A DNA stretch of 64,000 nucleotides. It comes from Nocardia sp. NBC_00565 (GTDB lineage: Bacteria; Actinomycetota; Actinomycetes; Mycobacteriales; Mycobacteriaceae). Numbering within the stretch: position 1 is the stretch's first letter; each line of letters starts with the position of its first letter. A program made the position numbers and the translations under genes. The notes under the pieces are model-generated. The model was given only the letters and a program-made list of their open reading frames with translations, made no database searches and was not told the DNA's origin. Shown one piece after another: positions 34,101 to 44,534 of this stretch. The stretch is taken from NCBI RefSeq assembly GCF_036345915.1, contig NZ_CP107785.1, positions 8,432,001 through 8,496,000 of the forward strand. Reading direction: 5' to 3'.

Positions 34101-35219
34101 TCAGTTACCCGAGCTGCGCACCCCTAGTAGCACGTCCTCCCAGGACGGCATGGGCGCCTTACCCCGCTTCCGCGCTGCCTTCGCGGGCGCTGCCTTCTTC
34201 GGCGCTTCCTCCGTTGCGGCCGGCTTGGCCGTAGCAGCAGGCTTCGCCGGGGCAGCGGGCGCGGCCGGAACGGATGGCGCGGTACCGGCCGCCGGGGCGG
34301 CGGGTGCACCACCAGCGGCGGGTGCGGTACTCGTCGCCGCACTACCAGCGGTGGAACTGCCCGCCGCCGGAACGGCATTCGTGCTCGCGGCGGCCGGAAT
34401 GGCGGCGGCTCCACCCGCGCTGACCGGCGCAGTAGTCCCAGCGGCCGCGACGGACCGCTGCTCGTAGTATTCGTCCAACGTCGGCTGGGTCCGGGCCGTT
34501 GTGCGCGCGGGCGGCGCCGCGGCCTCACGGGCCGGACGCGTTTCCGCGGGCCGCGTCTCTACCGGCGGTTCCGGCGCGACCGGCGCTTCGATCTCGGCGT
34601 GCGGCGGCAGGATGGTCGCGAGCCCACGTAGGGCACGGCCGAAGTCGGGATCGATCAGATCCGAGGCCGGATCGTCGAGGGGGGAAACCGAGCCGCCGTG
34701 CGCGTCGGGCTGGTAACGCCAATGCGCGGCGATCTCGGAACGGCCGTTCTGCCACTGCAATTGCGCGACCCAGAAGCCCTTTTCGTCCTTCCAGGCATCC
34801 CACTCGGCGTGCTCGAGGGTGTGCCCGCGCTCGGTGAACGCGGCGGTGACGATATCGATCAGGGTTTCCACGGCGGGACCATCAGCGCGGACCGGATGCG
34901 CCTTCTGCGCGAGTTCCGCGGCCCGAGCCCGTTCCAGCAGTACCGGATAGGCGAAGCGTTCGACCCGGCTGGACGGCATGCCGGATTCCTCGGTCACCTG
35001 TTCTACGGAGGCCCCGGCACGGATACGAGCTTGAATATCGCGGGGACGCATAGTTGCTTCCATCTCGATCTCAATCTGGCCGAATCGGGCAAGGTCTCCG
35101 CGTGCTGCGGCTCGAAGCTTGTCGTCGGCGGGCAGCCGGTACTTGTTGCCGGTCTCGGTGTCGATGCACACGATGTGCGTGGAGTCGGGCGTCACCCCGA
35201 TCACTCGAAGTTCACGCAC
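34101..35219 (-). CDS. sepH: Cell division protein SepH
   Basis: A 372-residue FtsZ-interacting division regulator, counterpart of Rv0883c. The N-terminal DUF3071 domain carries the family start RELRVIGVTPDSTHIVCIDT and a helix-turn-helix (RPRDIQARIRAGASVEQVTE-ESGMPSSRVERFAYPVL). A long Ala/Pro-rich disordered linker follows from about residue 225. The C-terminal conserved end is APMPSWEDVLLGVRSSG. SepH stimulates FtsZ assembly in Streptomyces and mycobacteria. The GTG at 35219 follows AAGGAGG, the best ribosome binding site in the window; sequence upstream of it is not coding. A TLDEYYEQRS motif marks the middle of the linker. Confidence 0.92.
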   Translation of the reverse strand: MRELRVIGVTPDSTHIVCIDTETGNKYRLPADDKLRAAARGDLARFGQIEIEMEATMRPRDIQARIRAGASVEQVTEESGMPSSRVERFAYPVLLERARAAELAQKAHPVRADGPAVETLIDIVTAAFTERGHTLEHAEWDAWKDEKGFWVAQLQWQNGRSEIAAHWRYQPDAHGGSVSPLDDPASDLIDPDFGRALRGLATILPPHAEIEAPVAPEPPVETRPAETRPAREAAAPPARTTARTQPTLDEYYEQRSVAAAGTTAPVSAGGAAAIPAAASTNAVPAAGSSTAGSAATSTAPAAGGAPAAPAAGTAPSVPAAPAAPAKPAATAKPAATEEAPKKAAPAKAARKRGKAPMPSWEDVLLGVRSSGN

Positions 35220-35435
35220 CGTTACCTCCTTATCGCGTCGGCTCACGACACCGCCCACTGTTCCGAAACAGTAGTGCACAGTTGATGATCTCGAGGCAAG
35301 ACACGCGGGCGGAAAATCTGCCTGCGAGCCGCAACACCCGCTAGTCTGCTCTGTTCGACTCACCACGCTACCTGAAGCGGTGTGTCGAATGCGGTGTGTC
35401 GCTTGGCTTCCCCTGTGCACTACTGCCTGCGGCGC

Positions 35436-37269
<1,834 letters not shown>

Positions 37270-37336
37270 GCGGAATCGGCACTGGTCGAAATGGCGGCTC
37301 AGCGATCCTGCGGAGTCGCCATTCGATTCGGCTCGG

Positions 37337-37921
37337 TCAGCTCTTCGCCTTCACCCGGGCCAGCGCGTGACCCGTCAGGGCGATGAGGGCGGTTTTGGCG
37401 GACTCGCGGTTCCTGGCGTCGATCATCATCACCGGGACGTCGGCGGAGAGCGAGAGCGCGTCGCGGATGGCTTCCTCGGGGAACTTGGGCGCACCGTCGA
37501 ATTCGTTCACCGCGACCAGGAACGGCAGGCCGAGTTCCTCGAAATAGTCGACTGCGGCGAAGCTCTCGTCCACCCGGCGGGTGTCGACCAGCAGGATCGC
37601 GCCGATCGCGCCGAGGCTCAGGTCGTCCCACATGAACCAGAAGCGGTGCTGGCCCGGGGTGCCGAAGAGGTAGAGCACCAGATCATCGGACAGGGTGATT
37701 CGGCCGAAATCCATGGCCACCGTGGTGGTCTGCTTATCCGGCACCTTGGAGGTGTCGTCGACCTCGGAGCTCAGATCGGTCATCAGTGCCTCGGTGCGCA
37801 GCGGCACGATATCCGATACCGCGGCGACCAGGGTGGTCTTGCCGACGCCGAACTCTCCGGCTATCACGATCTTCGCCGAGATAGCGCGGGCGGCGGGTGG
37901 TGCTTGCTCAGGTGCGGTCAT
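37337..37921 (-). CDS. Conservon small GTPase (CvnD-like)
   Basis: A 194-residue Ras/MglA-like GTP-binding protein of the actinobacterial conservon type. It has the P-loop GEFGVGKT (residues 22-29), the switch II-like FGTPGQHRF (86-94) and NEFD (139-142) in place of NKxD. CvnD proteins work with a membrane sensor kinase (CvnA), a roadblock/LC7 protein (CvnB) and a DUF742 protein (CvnC). Here the ATG start overlaps the stop codon of the kinase gene (ATGA), and the CvnB and CvnC genes that normally lie between are missing. Confidence 0.88.
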   Translation of the reverse strand: MTAPEQAPPAARAISAKIVIAGEFGVGKTTLVAAVSDIVPLRTEALMTDLSSEVDDTSKVPDKQTTTVAMDFGRITLSDDLVLYLFGTPGQHRFWFMWDDLSLGAIGAILLVDTRRVDESFAAVDYFEELGLPFLVAVNEFDGAPKFPEEAIRDALSLSADVPVMMIDARNRESAKTALIALTGHALARVKAKS

Positions 37922-40900
37922 CGAACATCCTCGGCTGCAAAGGGTTTCAACTTACCAGTGGCTCTTCCGTCACGTACCCCCCGTGCATAGCTGTTCAATC
38001 CTGCGCGGATCGATTCCGGGTCGCGGCCCGCGCGCGCCGCCGATTCCGTTGCCTCCGTCCCTGATTCGGCCCCACCCGGTACTAGTTGATTCCCTGGGTC
38101 TCGCTTCGGCAGCCCGGAGGTTGTCCGTGCCGTGATCGATGCGTCCGCCACCCGCTGCGCTCTCGACCATCCTTCATCCGCCGCCGAATTCCAATTCGTC
38201 ACGACCGGCAATTCCCCGGTAGTCGGATCCGCCAACCACGCCGACATCATCCCCGCGAAAATCGGCGTCGGCTCACCCGCCCGTGTCGTCGACCCCGCCT
38301 CCCCATTCGATGTGGGTTGAACAGCATCCGCCCCTTGCCCATTCGCCCCGGACGGCGCTGATTGCGTACCCGGCGTCGCCACTTGGAAGAACGACGTCGC
38401 CTTGGCTGCCCGCTCTTGCGGCCCAGTCGGCGGCCCCGCGTCGGTCACGCCCGCCGACGCCGATGCCGCGGCGGAATCCGAGCCGGCTGTCGCTGATTCC
38501 CCTGCAGCCGGTCCGGTTGGAGCTGATGCAGCGGGGCCGGACGCCGACGCTGTTGTTCCCGGAGCCGGGGCAGCCGAGGTTGGTGCGCCTGCGGCTGCTG
38601 TGCCCTGGGCCGTTGCGTCTGTAGCCGAGGCGCTCGATGCCGTTGTGCCCGTGGCTGAGGTGCCAGCAGTTGGTTCGGTTGGAGCTGATGCGGCGGGGTT
38701 GGACGCCGACGCTGCTGTGCCTGGAGCCGAGGCTGACGCGGCCGTGGCTGGGGTGGTCGACGTCGGTTTCCCCGTGGCAGAGGTGTCAGTAGCCGGTGCG
38801 CCTGAAGTCGATATGCCCCGAGGTGATGTGGTCGGAGCCGGTGCGCCCGCACCTGATTCGCCCCGAGGTGATGTGGTCGGCGAAGTGCCCGGAGCTGCTG
38901 TTCCCGTAGCTGAGGCTGCCCTGGCTGAGGCAACGGGAGCTGATGTGCCCGTGGCCGAGGTGCTCGACGCGGGTGTGCCCGCGGCTGGTGTGCCTGACGC
39001 CGATGTGTCCCTTGATGATGCGGTCGCAGCCGGTGTGCCCGTGGCGGATGCGCCTGTGGCTGGAGCCGATGCACTCGGAACCGATGTGCCAGCAGCCGAC
39101 GCGGCCGTGGCCGATGTGCCCGGACCCGATGTGCCCGGAACCGATGCGCCCGGAACCGATGCGCCTGAGTCCGAGGTGGCTGAAGCTGATGCGGCTGGAG
39201 CCGCTGTGCCTGTGGCTGATTCGGCCGAAGTCGACATAGCTGGAGCCGACGTGGCTGTGGCAGATGCGGCTGGAGCTGACGTACCTGGAGCCGACGTACT
39301 CGGAGCCGATGCGCCCGGAACCGAGGTGGCTGGAGCTGATGCGTCTGAGGCTGATGTGGCTGGGGCGGCTGTGCCTGGGGCGGATTCGGCCGAAGTCGAC
39401 GCGCCTGTAGTCGTTGTGCCCGGAGCTGCTGTCCCTGGATCCGCTGTGCCCGTAGCCGCTGTGCCCGCAGCTGACGGGGCTGGGGTCGATGTGTCGGCGG
39501 GTGTGTCCCAAAGCGATGCGGCCGATGACGTTGTGCCCGATGTGGCAGCGGCGGCAGCGCCACCTCCCTTGCGACGCCCCTTGCGGTTGACGCCCGGAAC
39601 TCGTTTCGGCAGGCCATAACTGGTGATCACCGGCGGTGCGCCGGCCACTGCGGCCGCGACTTCCGCTGGTGTGGATGGGGGTGCGCCGATCCGACGGGCC
39701 GCGGGTGCGGGCTTGGCGGGGGGCGTGATGGCCTTGGGAGCAGGCGCGACCGACTGTGCTGTCCTGGCGGAACCGAGTACGTCGCGGTGTACCGGAATCA
39801 CCGGCTTCAGGGTTGCCGGATCGTCCGGATCCTGTGACGGCACCTCGATCAGCGCGGGCGGAATGTGCAGGCTCGCGGTGATTCCCGGACTGAGCGCCCG
39901 GTCGTGCGTGCGCCGCAGTCGAACCGTGATGCCGTGCCGTTCGGCGAGTTTGCCGACCACGAACAGGCCCATCTGCCGGGTCGTCGCGACGGTGGCCGCG
40001 GTCGGTTTCGCCAACCGCTCGTTGATCTCGTTCAGTTCGGTCGCCACGATGCCGATGCCCTCGTCGATGACCTCGATCAGCAGGCCGCCCTCGGAGGTCC
40101 GGCTATAGGCGAAGGTCACATCGCTTTTGGGCGGCGAGGCCCGCAGCGCGTTCTCCAGCATCTCCGCGATCAGATGCACCACATCGGTGGCCGCGATGCC
40201 CGCGACCCAACCATCAGGTGTCTTACCGGATTTGACCCGCGGATAGTCCTCGACCTCGGAGACCGCGGCGCGCAGAATATCGCGCACCTCGACCGGCCCG
40301 GACCGATCGTGGCGCGAGCGCGTCCCGGCCAGCACCAGCAGGTTTGCGCTATTGCGCCGCATGCGCGCGGCCAGATGGTCGAGCCGGAACAGGTGGCCGA
40401 GCCGCTCAGGATCCTTCTCCTCGAACTCGAGCGACTCGATCATGCTGAGTTGGCGATCCACCAGCGTCTGATTGCGCCGGGCCATGGTCTCGAACATGTC
40501 GTTGACCTGATCGCGCAGCAATTGTTGCTGCGCGGCGAGTTTGAGCGCCTGTGCGTGCAGACCGTCGACGGTACGGGCGATTTCGCCGATCTCCTCACCG
40601 GTGTGCACCGGCACCGGACGCACCGCGATCTGCTCGAGCTGGGTGCCGTGCATGATCCGCTCGACCTCGTTCGGCAGTTCCTTCTCGGCGAGTTCGTGCG
40701 CACCCGCGCGCAGCCTGCGCAGCGGCCGCAGCAGCGAGCGGGCGACCAGGAGCGCGAGGCCGAGCGCCGCGATCAGGGTTCCGAGCACCACCAGCGAGGC
40801 TTGGACGGCCGCGGATCGGGTGGCGGCAGCCTGGTCGTCGACCTCGGTCATGACGTTCTGCACGATCTCGTTGGTGAGTTGGGTGAAGACGTCGCGTGAA

Positions 40901-41691
40901 TCGATGGCCAGGCGCCGCGCCTCGACCAGATTCAGGGTTTGGGTGCGGATGGACTCCTCGGTCAGGTCCTTGAGCACGAGGGTGTTGCCGCGCACCCGAT
41001 CGAGTTCGGGCTTGGCCGCGGGCATGGCCCGCTCGGCCGCATCGATCGTGCTCACCAGGCGACCCTGCGCGGTGTGAAACTCCTCGACCTGGGTCGGCTG
41101 CTGGATCGCCGACATTGCCGCCAACAGCCAGTTGAAGCCCTCGACCTTGCCGACCAGCACATCGGAGAGCTGGGCTTTCGCGGCCACGATCGAGCTGATG
41201 TGGATCGGCGTGAGCAGCTTGTCCACGGTGCCGATGGCATCGGCGACGATCGCGTTGTTCAGTTCGGCGGCCTTGAACGGATCGCTGCCACGCTTGCCGC
41301 CGGACCGAATGACCTCGCTGGTCGCGGTCATCTGCTTCATCGCCCTTGCGACAGACGCATCGATGCCCTTGCGTCCGGCGCGCACGGTGGCTTCGGTAAT
41401 AGCCGTTGACAATTCGACCAGGTCCTGGTCGGTGGTGGTGCCGTAGACCTGCCCGCCCGCGACTGTCGAGGCCGCCGATTCGAGCGCGGTGATGGCCGGG
41501 ATATCGGCGATCCGAGCTGCCGCCCCGTCGTATTCCGAGTAGTCGCGGAACACGACCATCAGGCGCAGGCTACCGAGCAGCATGGCCGCGGCCAGCGGAA
41601 GGGCAACGGCGGCGCCGACTTTCCAGCGGACTCGCCATTGCTCGAGATTCCGCCACCGAGTGTGCGCGAAGATTCCCTGCGCCACCCTCAT
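37918..41691 (-). CDS. Conservon-type nitrate/nitrite-sensing-domain sensor kinase (CvnA-like) with giant repetitive region
   Basis: About 1257 residues. TM1 (LPLAAAMLLGSLRLMVVF) is followed by an extracellular NIT-like sensing domain (about 60-300), TM2 (SLVVLGTLIAALGLALLVAR), a HAMP linker and a GHKL ATPase (about 490-610). The ATPase has N-box ENALRASPP, G1 DEGIGI and G2 MGLFVVGKLAERHG; no classic H-box is seen. Two GLPKR motifs (TSYGLPKRVPG and TSGLPKRDPG) flank about 425 residues of low-complexity Ser/Ala/Thr/Gly/Pro repeats. The C-terminus (DPESIRAGLNSYARGVRDGR) is the family's conserved end. The ATG at 41691 has GGAAGG upstream; a GTG at 41727 is possible. The gene is coupled to the GTPase gene by ATGA. 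Confidence 0.85.
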   Translation of the reverse strand: MRVAQGIFAHTRWRNLEQWRVRWKVGAAVALPLAAAMLLGSLRLMVVFRDYSEYDGAAARIADIPAITALESAASTVAGGQVYGTTTDQDLVELSTAITEATVRAGRKGIDASVARAMKQMTATSEVIRSGGKRGSDPFKAAELNNAIVADAIGTVDKLLTPIHISSIVAAKAQLSDVLVGKVEGFNWLLAAMSAIQQPTQVEEFHTAQGRLVSTIDAAERAMPAAKPELDRVRGNTLVLKDLTEESIRTQTLNLVEARRLAIDSRDVFTQLTNEIVQNVMTEVDDQAAATRSAAVQASLVVLGTLIAALGLALLVARSLLRPLRRLRAGAHELAEKELPNEVERIMHGTQLEQIAVRPVPVHTGEEIGEIARTVDGLHAQALKLAAQQQLLRDQVNDMFETMARRNQTLVDRQLSMIESLEFEEKDPERLGHLFRLDHLAARMRRNSANLLVLAGTRSRHDRSGPVEVRDILRAAVSEVEDYPRVKSGKTPDGWVAGIAATDVVHLIAEMLENALRASPPKSDVTFAYSRTSEGGLLIEVIDEGIGIVATELNEINERLAKPTAATVATTRQMGLFVVGKLAERHGITVRLRRTHDRALSPGITASLHIPPALIEVPSQDPDDPATLKPVIPVHRDVLGSARTAQSVAPAPKAITPPAKPAPAARRIGAPPSTPAEVAAAVAGAPPVITSYGLPKRVPGVNRKGRRKGGGAAAAATSGTTSSAASLWDTPADTSTPAPSAAGTAATGTADPGTAAPGTTTTGASTSAESAPGTAAPATSASDASAPATSVPGASAPSTSAPGTSAPAASATATSAPAMSTSAESATGTAAPAASASATSDSGASVPGASVPGTSGPGTSATAASAAGTSVPSASAPATGASATGTPAATASSRDTSASGTPAAGTPASSTSATGTSAPVASARAASATGTAAPGTSPTTSPRGESGAGAPAPTTSPRGISTSGAPATDTSATGKPTSTTPATAASASAPGTAASASNPAASAPTEPTAGTSATGTTASSASATDATAQGTAAAGAPTSAAPAPGTTASASGPAASAPTGPAAGESATAGSDSAAASASAGVTDAGPPTGPQERAAKATSFFQVATPGTQSAPSGANGQGADAVQPTSNGEAGSTTRAGEPTPIFAGMMSAWLADPTTGELPVVTNWNSAADEGWSRAQRVADASITARTTSGLPKRDPGNQLVPGGAESGTEATESAARAGRDPESIRAGLNSYARGVRDGRATGKLKPFAAEDVR
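38440..39555 (-). repeat. Degenerate pentapeptide-coding repeat inside the conservon kinase
   Basis: About 1.1 kb of degenerate 15-bp units encode variants of GTSAP, ASATG and TTSPR. Composition is almost entirely Ala, Ser, Thr, Gly and Pro. The opposite strand also stays open here for over 1.2 kb because of the same periodicity. Confidence 0.85.
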
Positions 41692-41914
41692 TACCGCCTT
41701 CCGCTCGGACCGGCCGGATCCGGACACCTCGCGTGCGGCGAAATGCCCGGTGAACAGCCATGATCCGTCTCACCGATGTGCTGTGCCCGAAGAACTCGAG
41801 CATATGGTTTTTCGAGCGACCATACTGGCTCGCCGCCATAGGGTACGTGCAATTGACGCGATCCCGGGAGCCGCCGGGTTCATTCGGGCCGAGACGACGG
41901 AAAAGGCTCCGGCT

Positions 41915-42778
41915 CTACAGGTGTACGAAGGTGAACCCCGCCGACCGCAGCGCGGGTAGCGCCGCCGTCATGCCGGCGGCAGTCCCGGAGTTCGGCCGGT
42001 GCATATGCGCCAGCGAGATCGTACCGGGCGCGGCGGCATTCATCGCACGCTGGACCTGCGCCGCACTCGCGGTGGCGCCGTAGTCGGCGTTGATGCTGAA
42101 ACCGACCGGCCGCTCACCCAACTCGTTGACGATCGCGACCGCCACATCGTCATAGTGCGCGGTGCCGGTGCGGAAGAACCGCGGCGGCTTGCCGAGCAGT
42201 GTGGTGAGCCGTTGGTGGTTGGCCCAGACTTCGTCGACCGCCTCCTGCGGGGAGCCGGTACCCGCGATGCCGTAGGCGGCCCGGCCGGTCACCGACAGCG
42301 GCTTATGCGCCACACCGTGATTGGCCAGCTCGAACAGTGGGTTCGCGGCCAACTGCGCGGCGCGCGTCGGATTCGCATCGATCCAGCGTTTGTTGAGGAA
42401 CAGGGTGGCCGGAATCTGCTGGGAGATCAGCAGCTTCAGCAGCATCTCATCGATATCGTTGTTGCCGGGACCGCCGCAGGCGTCGAAGGTCACCGCCATC
42501 TGCTTGCCGTTCGCCGCGAAAGTGCTGGTGATGCCGTCCATCGCGGTGCCCCACCGCTGCGGCCGCGCACCCGCGTGCCGGGCGGCCACCGCGATGGGGG
42601 AGTTGGCCGCCGGCGCCTGCTGCTGCCGCGGGGTCGCCGGAATGGCCTGCACGTCAACGGCATTCGCGGCCGTGGTCCTATTCGGTTGCACCTTATCGGT
42701 AGCGCATCCAGCGACGAAAGCCGCAGCCGCGGTACCGAACCCGATCAGCCGTCGCCGCGACACGTTTCTATCCAGCAT
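41915..42778 (-). CDS. Tat-type lipoprotein polysaccharide deacetylase (CE4/NodB fold)
   Basis: A 287-residue exported protein. The start has a twin-arginine motif and lipobox (SRRRLIGFGTAAAAFVAGC). The NodB-like domain shows MAVTFDACGGPGNNDID (motif 1), ELANHGVAHKPLSV (motif 2), FFRTGTAHYDDVAVAIV (motif 3) and TISLAHMHRPNSGTAAGM (motif 4). It should deacetylate a cell-wall or capsular N-acetyl sugar, with modified motif residues (FDACG rather than FDDG). The ATG at 42778 is preceded by GGGGA. The region behind it is filled with dispersed repeats. Confidence 0.85.
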   Translation of the reverse strand: MLDRNVSRRRLIGFGTAAAAFVAGCATDKVQPNRTTAANAVDVQAIPATPRQQQAPAANSPIAVAARHAGARPQRWGTAMDGITSTFAANGKQMAVTFDACGGPGNNDIDEMLLKLLISQQIPATLFLNKRWIDANPTRAAQLAANPLFELANHGVAHKPLSVTGRAAYGIAGTGSPQEAVDEVWANHQRLTTLLGKPPRFFRTGTAHYDDVAVAIVNELGERPVGFSINADYGATASAAQVQRAMNAAAPGTISLAHMHRPNSGTAAGMTAALPALRSAGFTFVHL

Positions 42779-42835
42779 TCCCCGTAAGGTCCTCTCCCAA
42801 GCGCCAGTGACATCTTGCCGTGCTTGCGGCACGGC

Positions 42836-43015
42836 GTGTTCGCGGCCCCCGATGTCTCGCTGACCCTTTCGAGCGACCTGCAAGCAGTCGCCAGCGGCCG
42901 AGCCGCCGAGACTCGCGCCTGCGGCGCATGCGCTTCGACGATTCGGCTGAGTTCGATGGCCGCGCCTGCGGCGCGGACGCGAGACGGGCCGCGAACGTCG
43001 CTCGTAAGACTCGCT
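42836..43015. repeat. Dispersed repeat, copy 2 (inverted relative to copy 1), with nested second repeat
   Basis: On the minus strand, AGCGAGTCTTACGAGCGAC followed by GTTCGCGGCCCGTCTCGCGT matches copy 1 at 15024 with a single indel. The GCGCATGCGC core and the GGGGGCCG-GAACACG end also match. Copy 2 has about 30 nt extra plus an inserted unit (42860-42890) of the repeat found in tandem at 44318-44447. It occupies most of the 351-nt gap between the deacetylase and citA genes. Confidence 0.8.
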
Positions 43016-43129
43016 CTGTGCGGGGCGATTTCGCGTCCGCTGTCACTACAACGAGCCGGACGCCTCGGTGGGGAATGGATCCCACCGCGACGTCCGGCTC
43101 GCGGATACGCTGTTCGATCGTCGGTCGAC

Positions 43130-44278
43130 CTACGCGTGCGCGATGGTGGACCAGCCGTCGACCTCATGGGGCAGGCGCGGGCCGGGGCCGGTGTAGATGG
43201 CGGCCGGGCGGACCAGCTTGCCCAGTTGCTTCTGCTCCAGGATGTGGGCACACCAACCGGCGGTGCGGCCACAGGTGAACATCGCGGGCATCATGTGCGC
43301 GGGTACCTCGGCGAAGTCCAAGATGACCGCGGCCCAGAACTCGACATTGGTCTCGATGGCGCGGTCCGGGCGACGCTCGCGCAGTTCGGCCAGCGCGGCC
43401 TGCTCCAGTGCGGCGGCGACCTCGAAGCGCGGGGCGCCGAGGCGCTGAGCGGTGGCGCGCAGCACGCGGGCGCGCGGATCCTCGGCCCGGTAGACCCGGT
43501 GGCCGAAGCCCATCAGCTTTTCCTTGCGATCCAGGACGCCCTTGACCAGCGTGCGGGCGTCACCGGACTGCTCGACGGCCTCGATCATCGGCAGCACGCG
43601 CGCCGGTGCGCCGCCGTGCAGCGGGCCCGACATCGCACCGATCGCACCCGACAGCGCCGCGGCGACATCGGCACCGGTCGAGGCGATCACCCGCGCGGTG
43701 AAGGTGGAGGCGTTCATGCCGTGCTCGGCCGCCGAGACCCAGTAGGCGTCGATGGCTTCGGTGTGCCGCGGATCCGGGTCGCCCTTCCAGCGGGTCATGA
43801 AGCGTTCGGTCACCGTGGTGCACTCGTCGATCTTCTTCTGCGGCACCGCGGGCTGGTAGATGCCGCGCGCGGATTGCGCCACATAGGACAGCGCCATCAC
43901 CGAGGCGCGGGCGAGATTCTCCCGCGCGGTCTCGTCATCGATATCGAGCAGCGGCTGATAGCCCCAGATCGGCGCGAGCATGGCGAGACCGGCCTGCACA
44001 TCGACGCGCACGTCACCGGTGTGCACCGGCAGCGGGAACGGCTCGGCGGGCGGTAGGCCGTGACCGAATTCACCGTCCACCAGTAGCGCCCACACGTCGC
44101 CGAAGGTCACCTGCGAGCCGACCAGATCTTGGATATCGACGCCGCGGTAACGCAGCGCGCCGCCGTCCTTATCGGGTTCGGCGATATCGGTGGTGAAGGC
44201 CACCACACCTTCCAGGCCGCTGACGAAATCACTGGGTACGGCGGTTTGCCCATTGGGTACCGCGGGGCTGGTAGTCAT
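43130..44278 (-). CDS. citA: Citrate synthase 2 (CitA)
   Basis: A 382-residue citrate/2-methylcitrate synthase that condenses oxaloacetate with acetyl-CoA. Conserved blocks are ALRYRGVDIQDL, MSGPLHGGAPARVLPMIE (first catalytic His) and EKLMGFGHRVYRAEDPRARV (second His). The catalytic Asp region reads ETNVEFWAAVIL, with Glu where most enzymes (including GltA2 below) have Asp in NVDFY. Position matches M. tuberculosis citA (Rv0889c). The ATG at 44278 has AAGGAGAG upstream. The frame continues open through the upstream repeats, but the ribosome binding site favours this start. Confidence 0.93.
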   Translation of the reverse strand: MTTSPAVPNGQTAVPSDFVSGLEGVVAFTTDIAEPDKDGGALRYRGVDIQDLVGSQVTFGDVWALLVDGEFGHGLPPAEPFPLPVHTGDVRVDVQAGLAMLAPIWGYQPLLDIDDETARENLARASVMALSYVAQSARGIYQPAVPQKKIDECTTVTERFMTRWKGDPDPRHTEAIDAYWVSAAEHGMNASTFTARVIASTGADVAAALSGAIGAMSGPLHGGAPARVLPMIEAVEQSGDARTLVKGVLDRKEKLMGFGHRVYRAEDPRARVLRATAQRLGAPRFEVAAALEQAALAELRERRPDRAIETNVEFWAAVILDFAEVPAHMMPAMFTCGRTAGWCAHILEQKQLGKLVRPAAIYTGPGPRLPHEVDGWSTIAHA

Positions 44279-44317
44279 GTTGTGACTCTCCTTGCACTTC
44301 GGTTCGCACACTGTCCG

Positions 44318-44447
44318 TAGCGATTGCTTGCAGGTCGCTCGAAAGGACCAGCCCGCGACTGCTCGCAGGTCGAAAGGACCAGCAGCGACGGCTTGCAGGT
44401 CGCTCGAATGGATCACTAGCGACTGCTTCGAATCGCTGGAAAGGCCT
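44318..44447. repeat. Four tandem degenerate ~33-bp repeats upstream of citA
   Basis: Units share GCTTGCAGGTCGCTCGAAAG followed by GACCAG, with shortened or altered versions: starts near 44318, 44353, 44384 and 44418. A further copy sits inverted inside the dispersed repeat at 42860-42890. They fill the divergent promoter region between citA and pdxH. Confidence 0.8.
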
Positions 44448-44534
44448 GTTCTCGTCGATGAGGGTGTGGCTCGCCGAGCACATGCCGATCCACAAAACCT
44501 TAGCTCCTTGCTACCGCGGAGTAACGTCTGGGCC

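Noticed and set aside
38402..39619. 405-codon plus-strand Ala/Val/Asp/Pro repeat protein opposite the conservon kinase
   Set aside because: It exists only because the 15-bp repeats keep several frames open; no start signal, and the sense kinase is continuous through its conserved C-terminus.
41750..41914. Open frames between the conservon kinase and deacetylase genes
   Set aside because: They are antisense continuations with no conserved feature.
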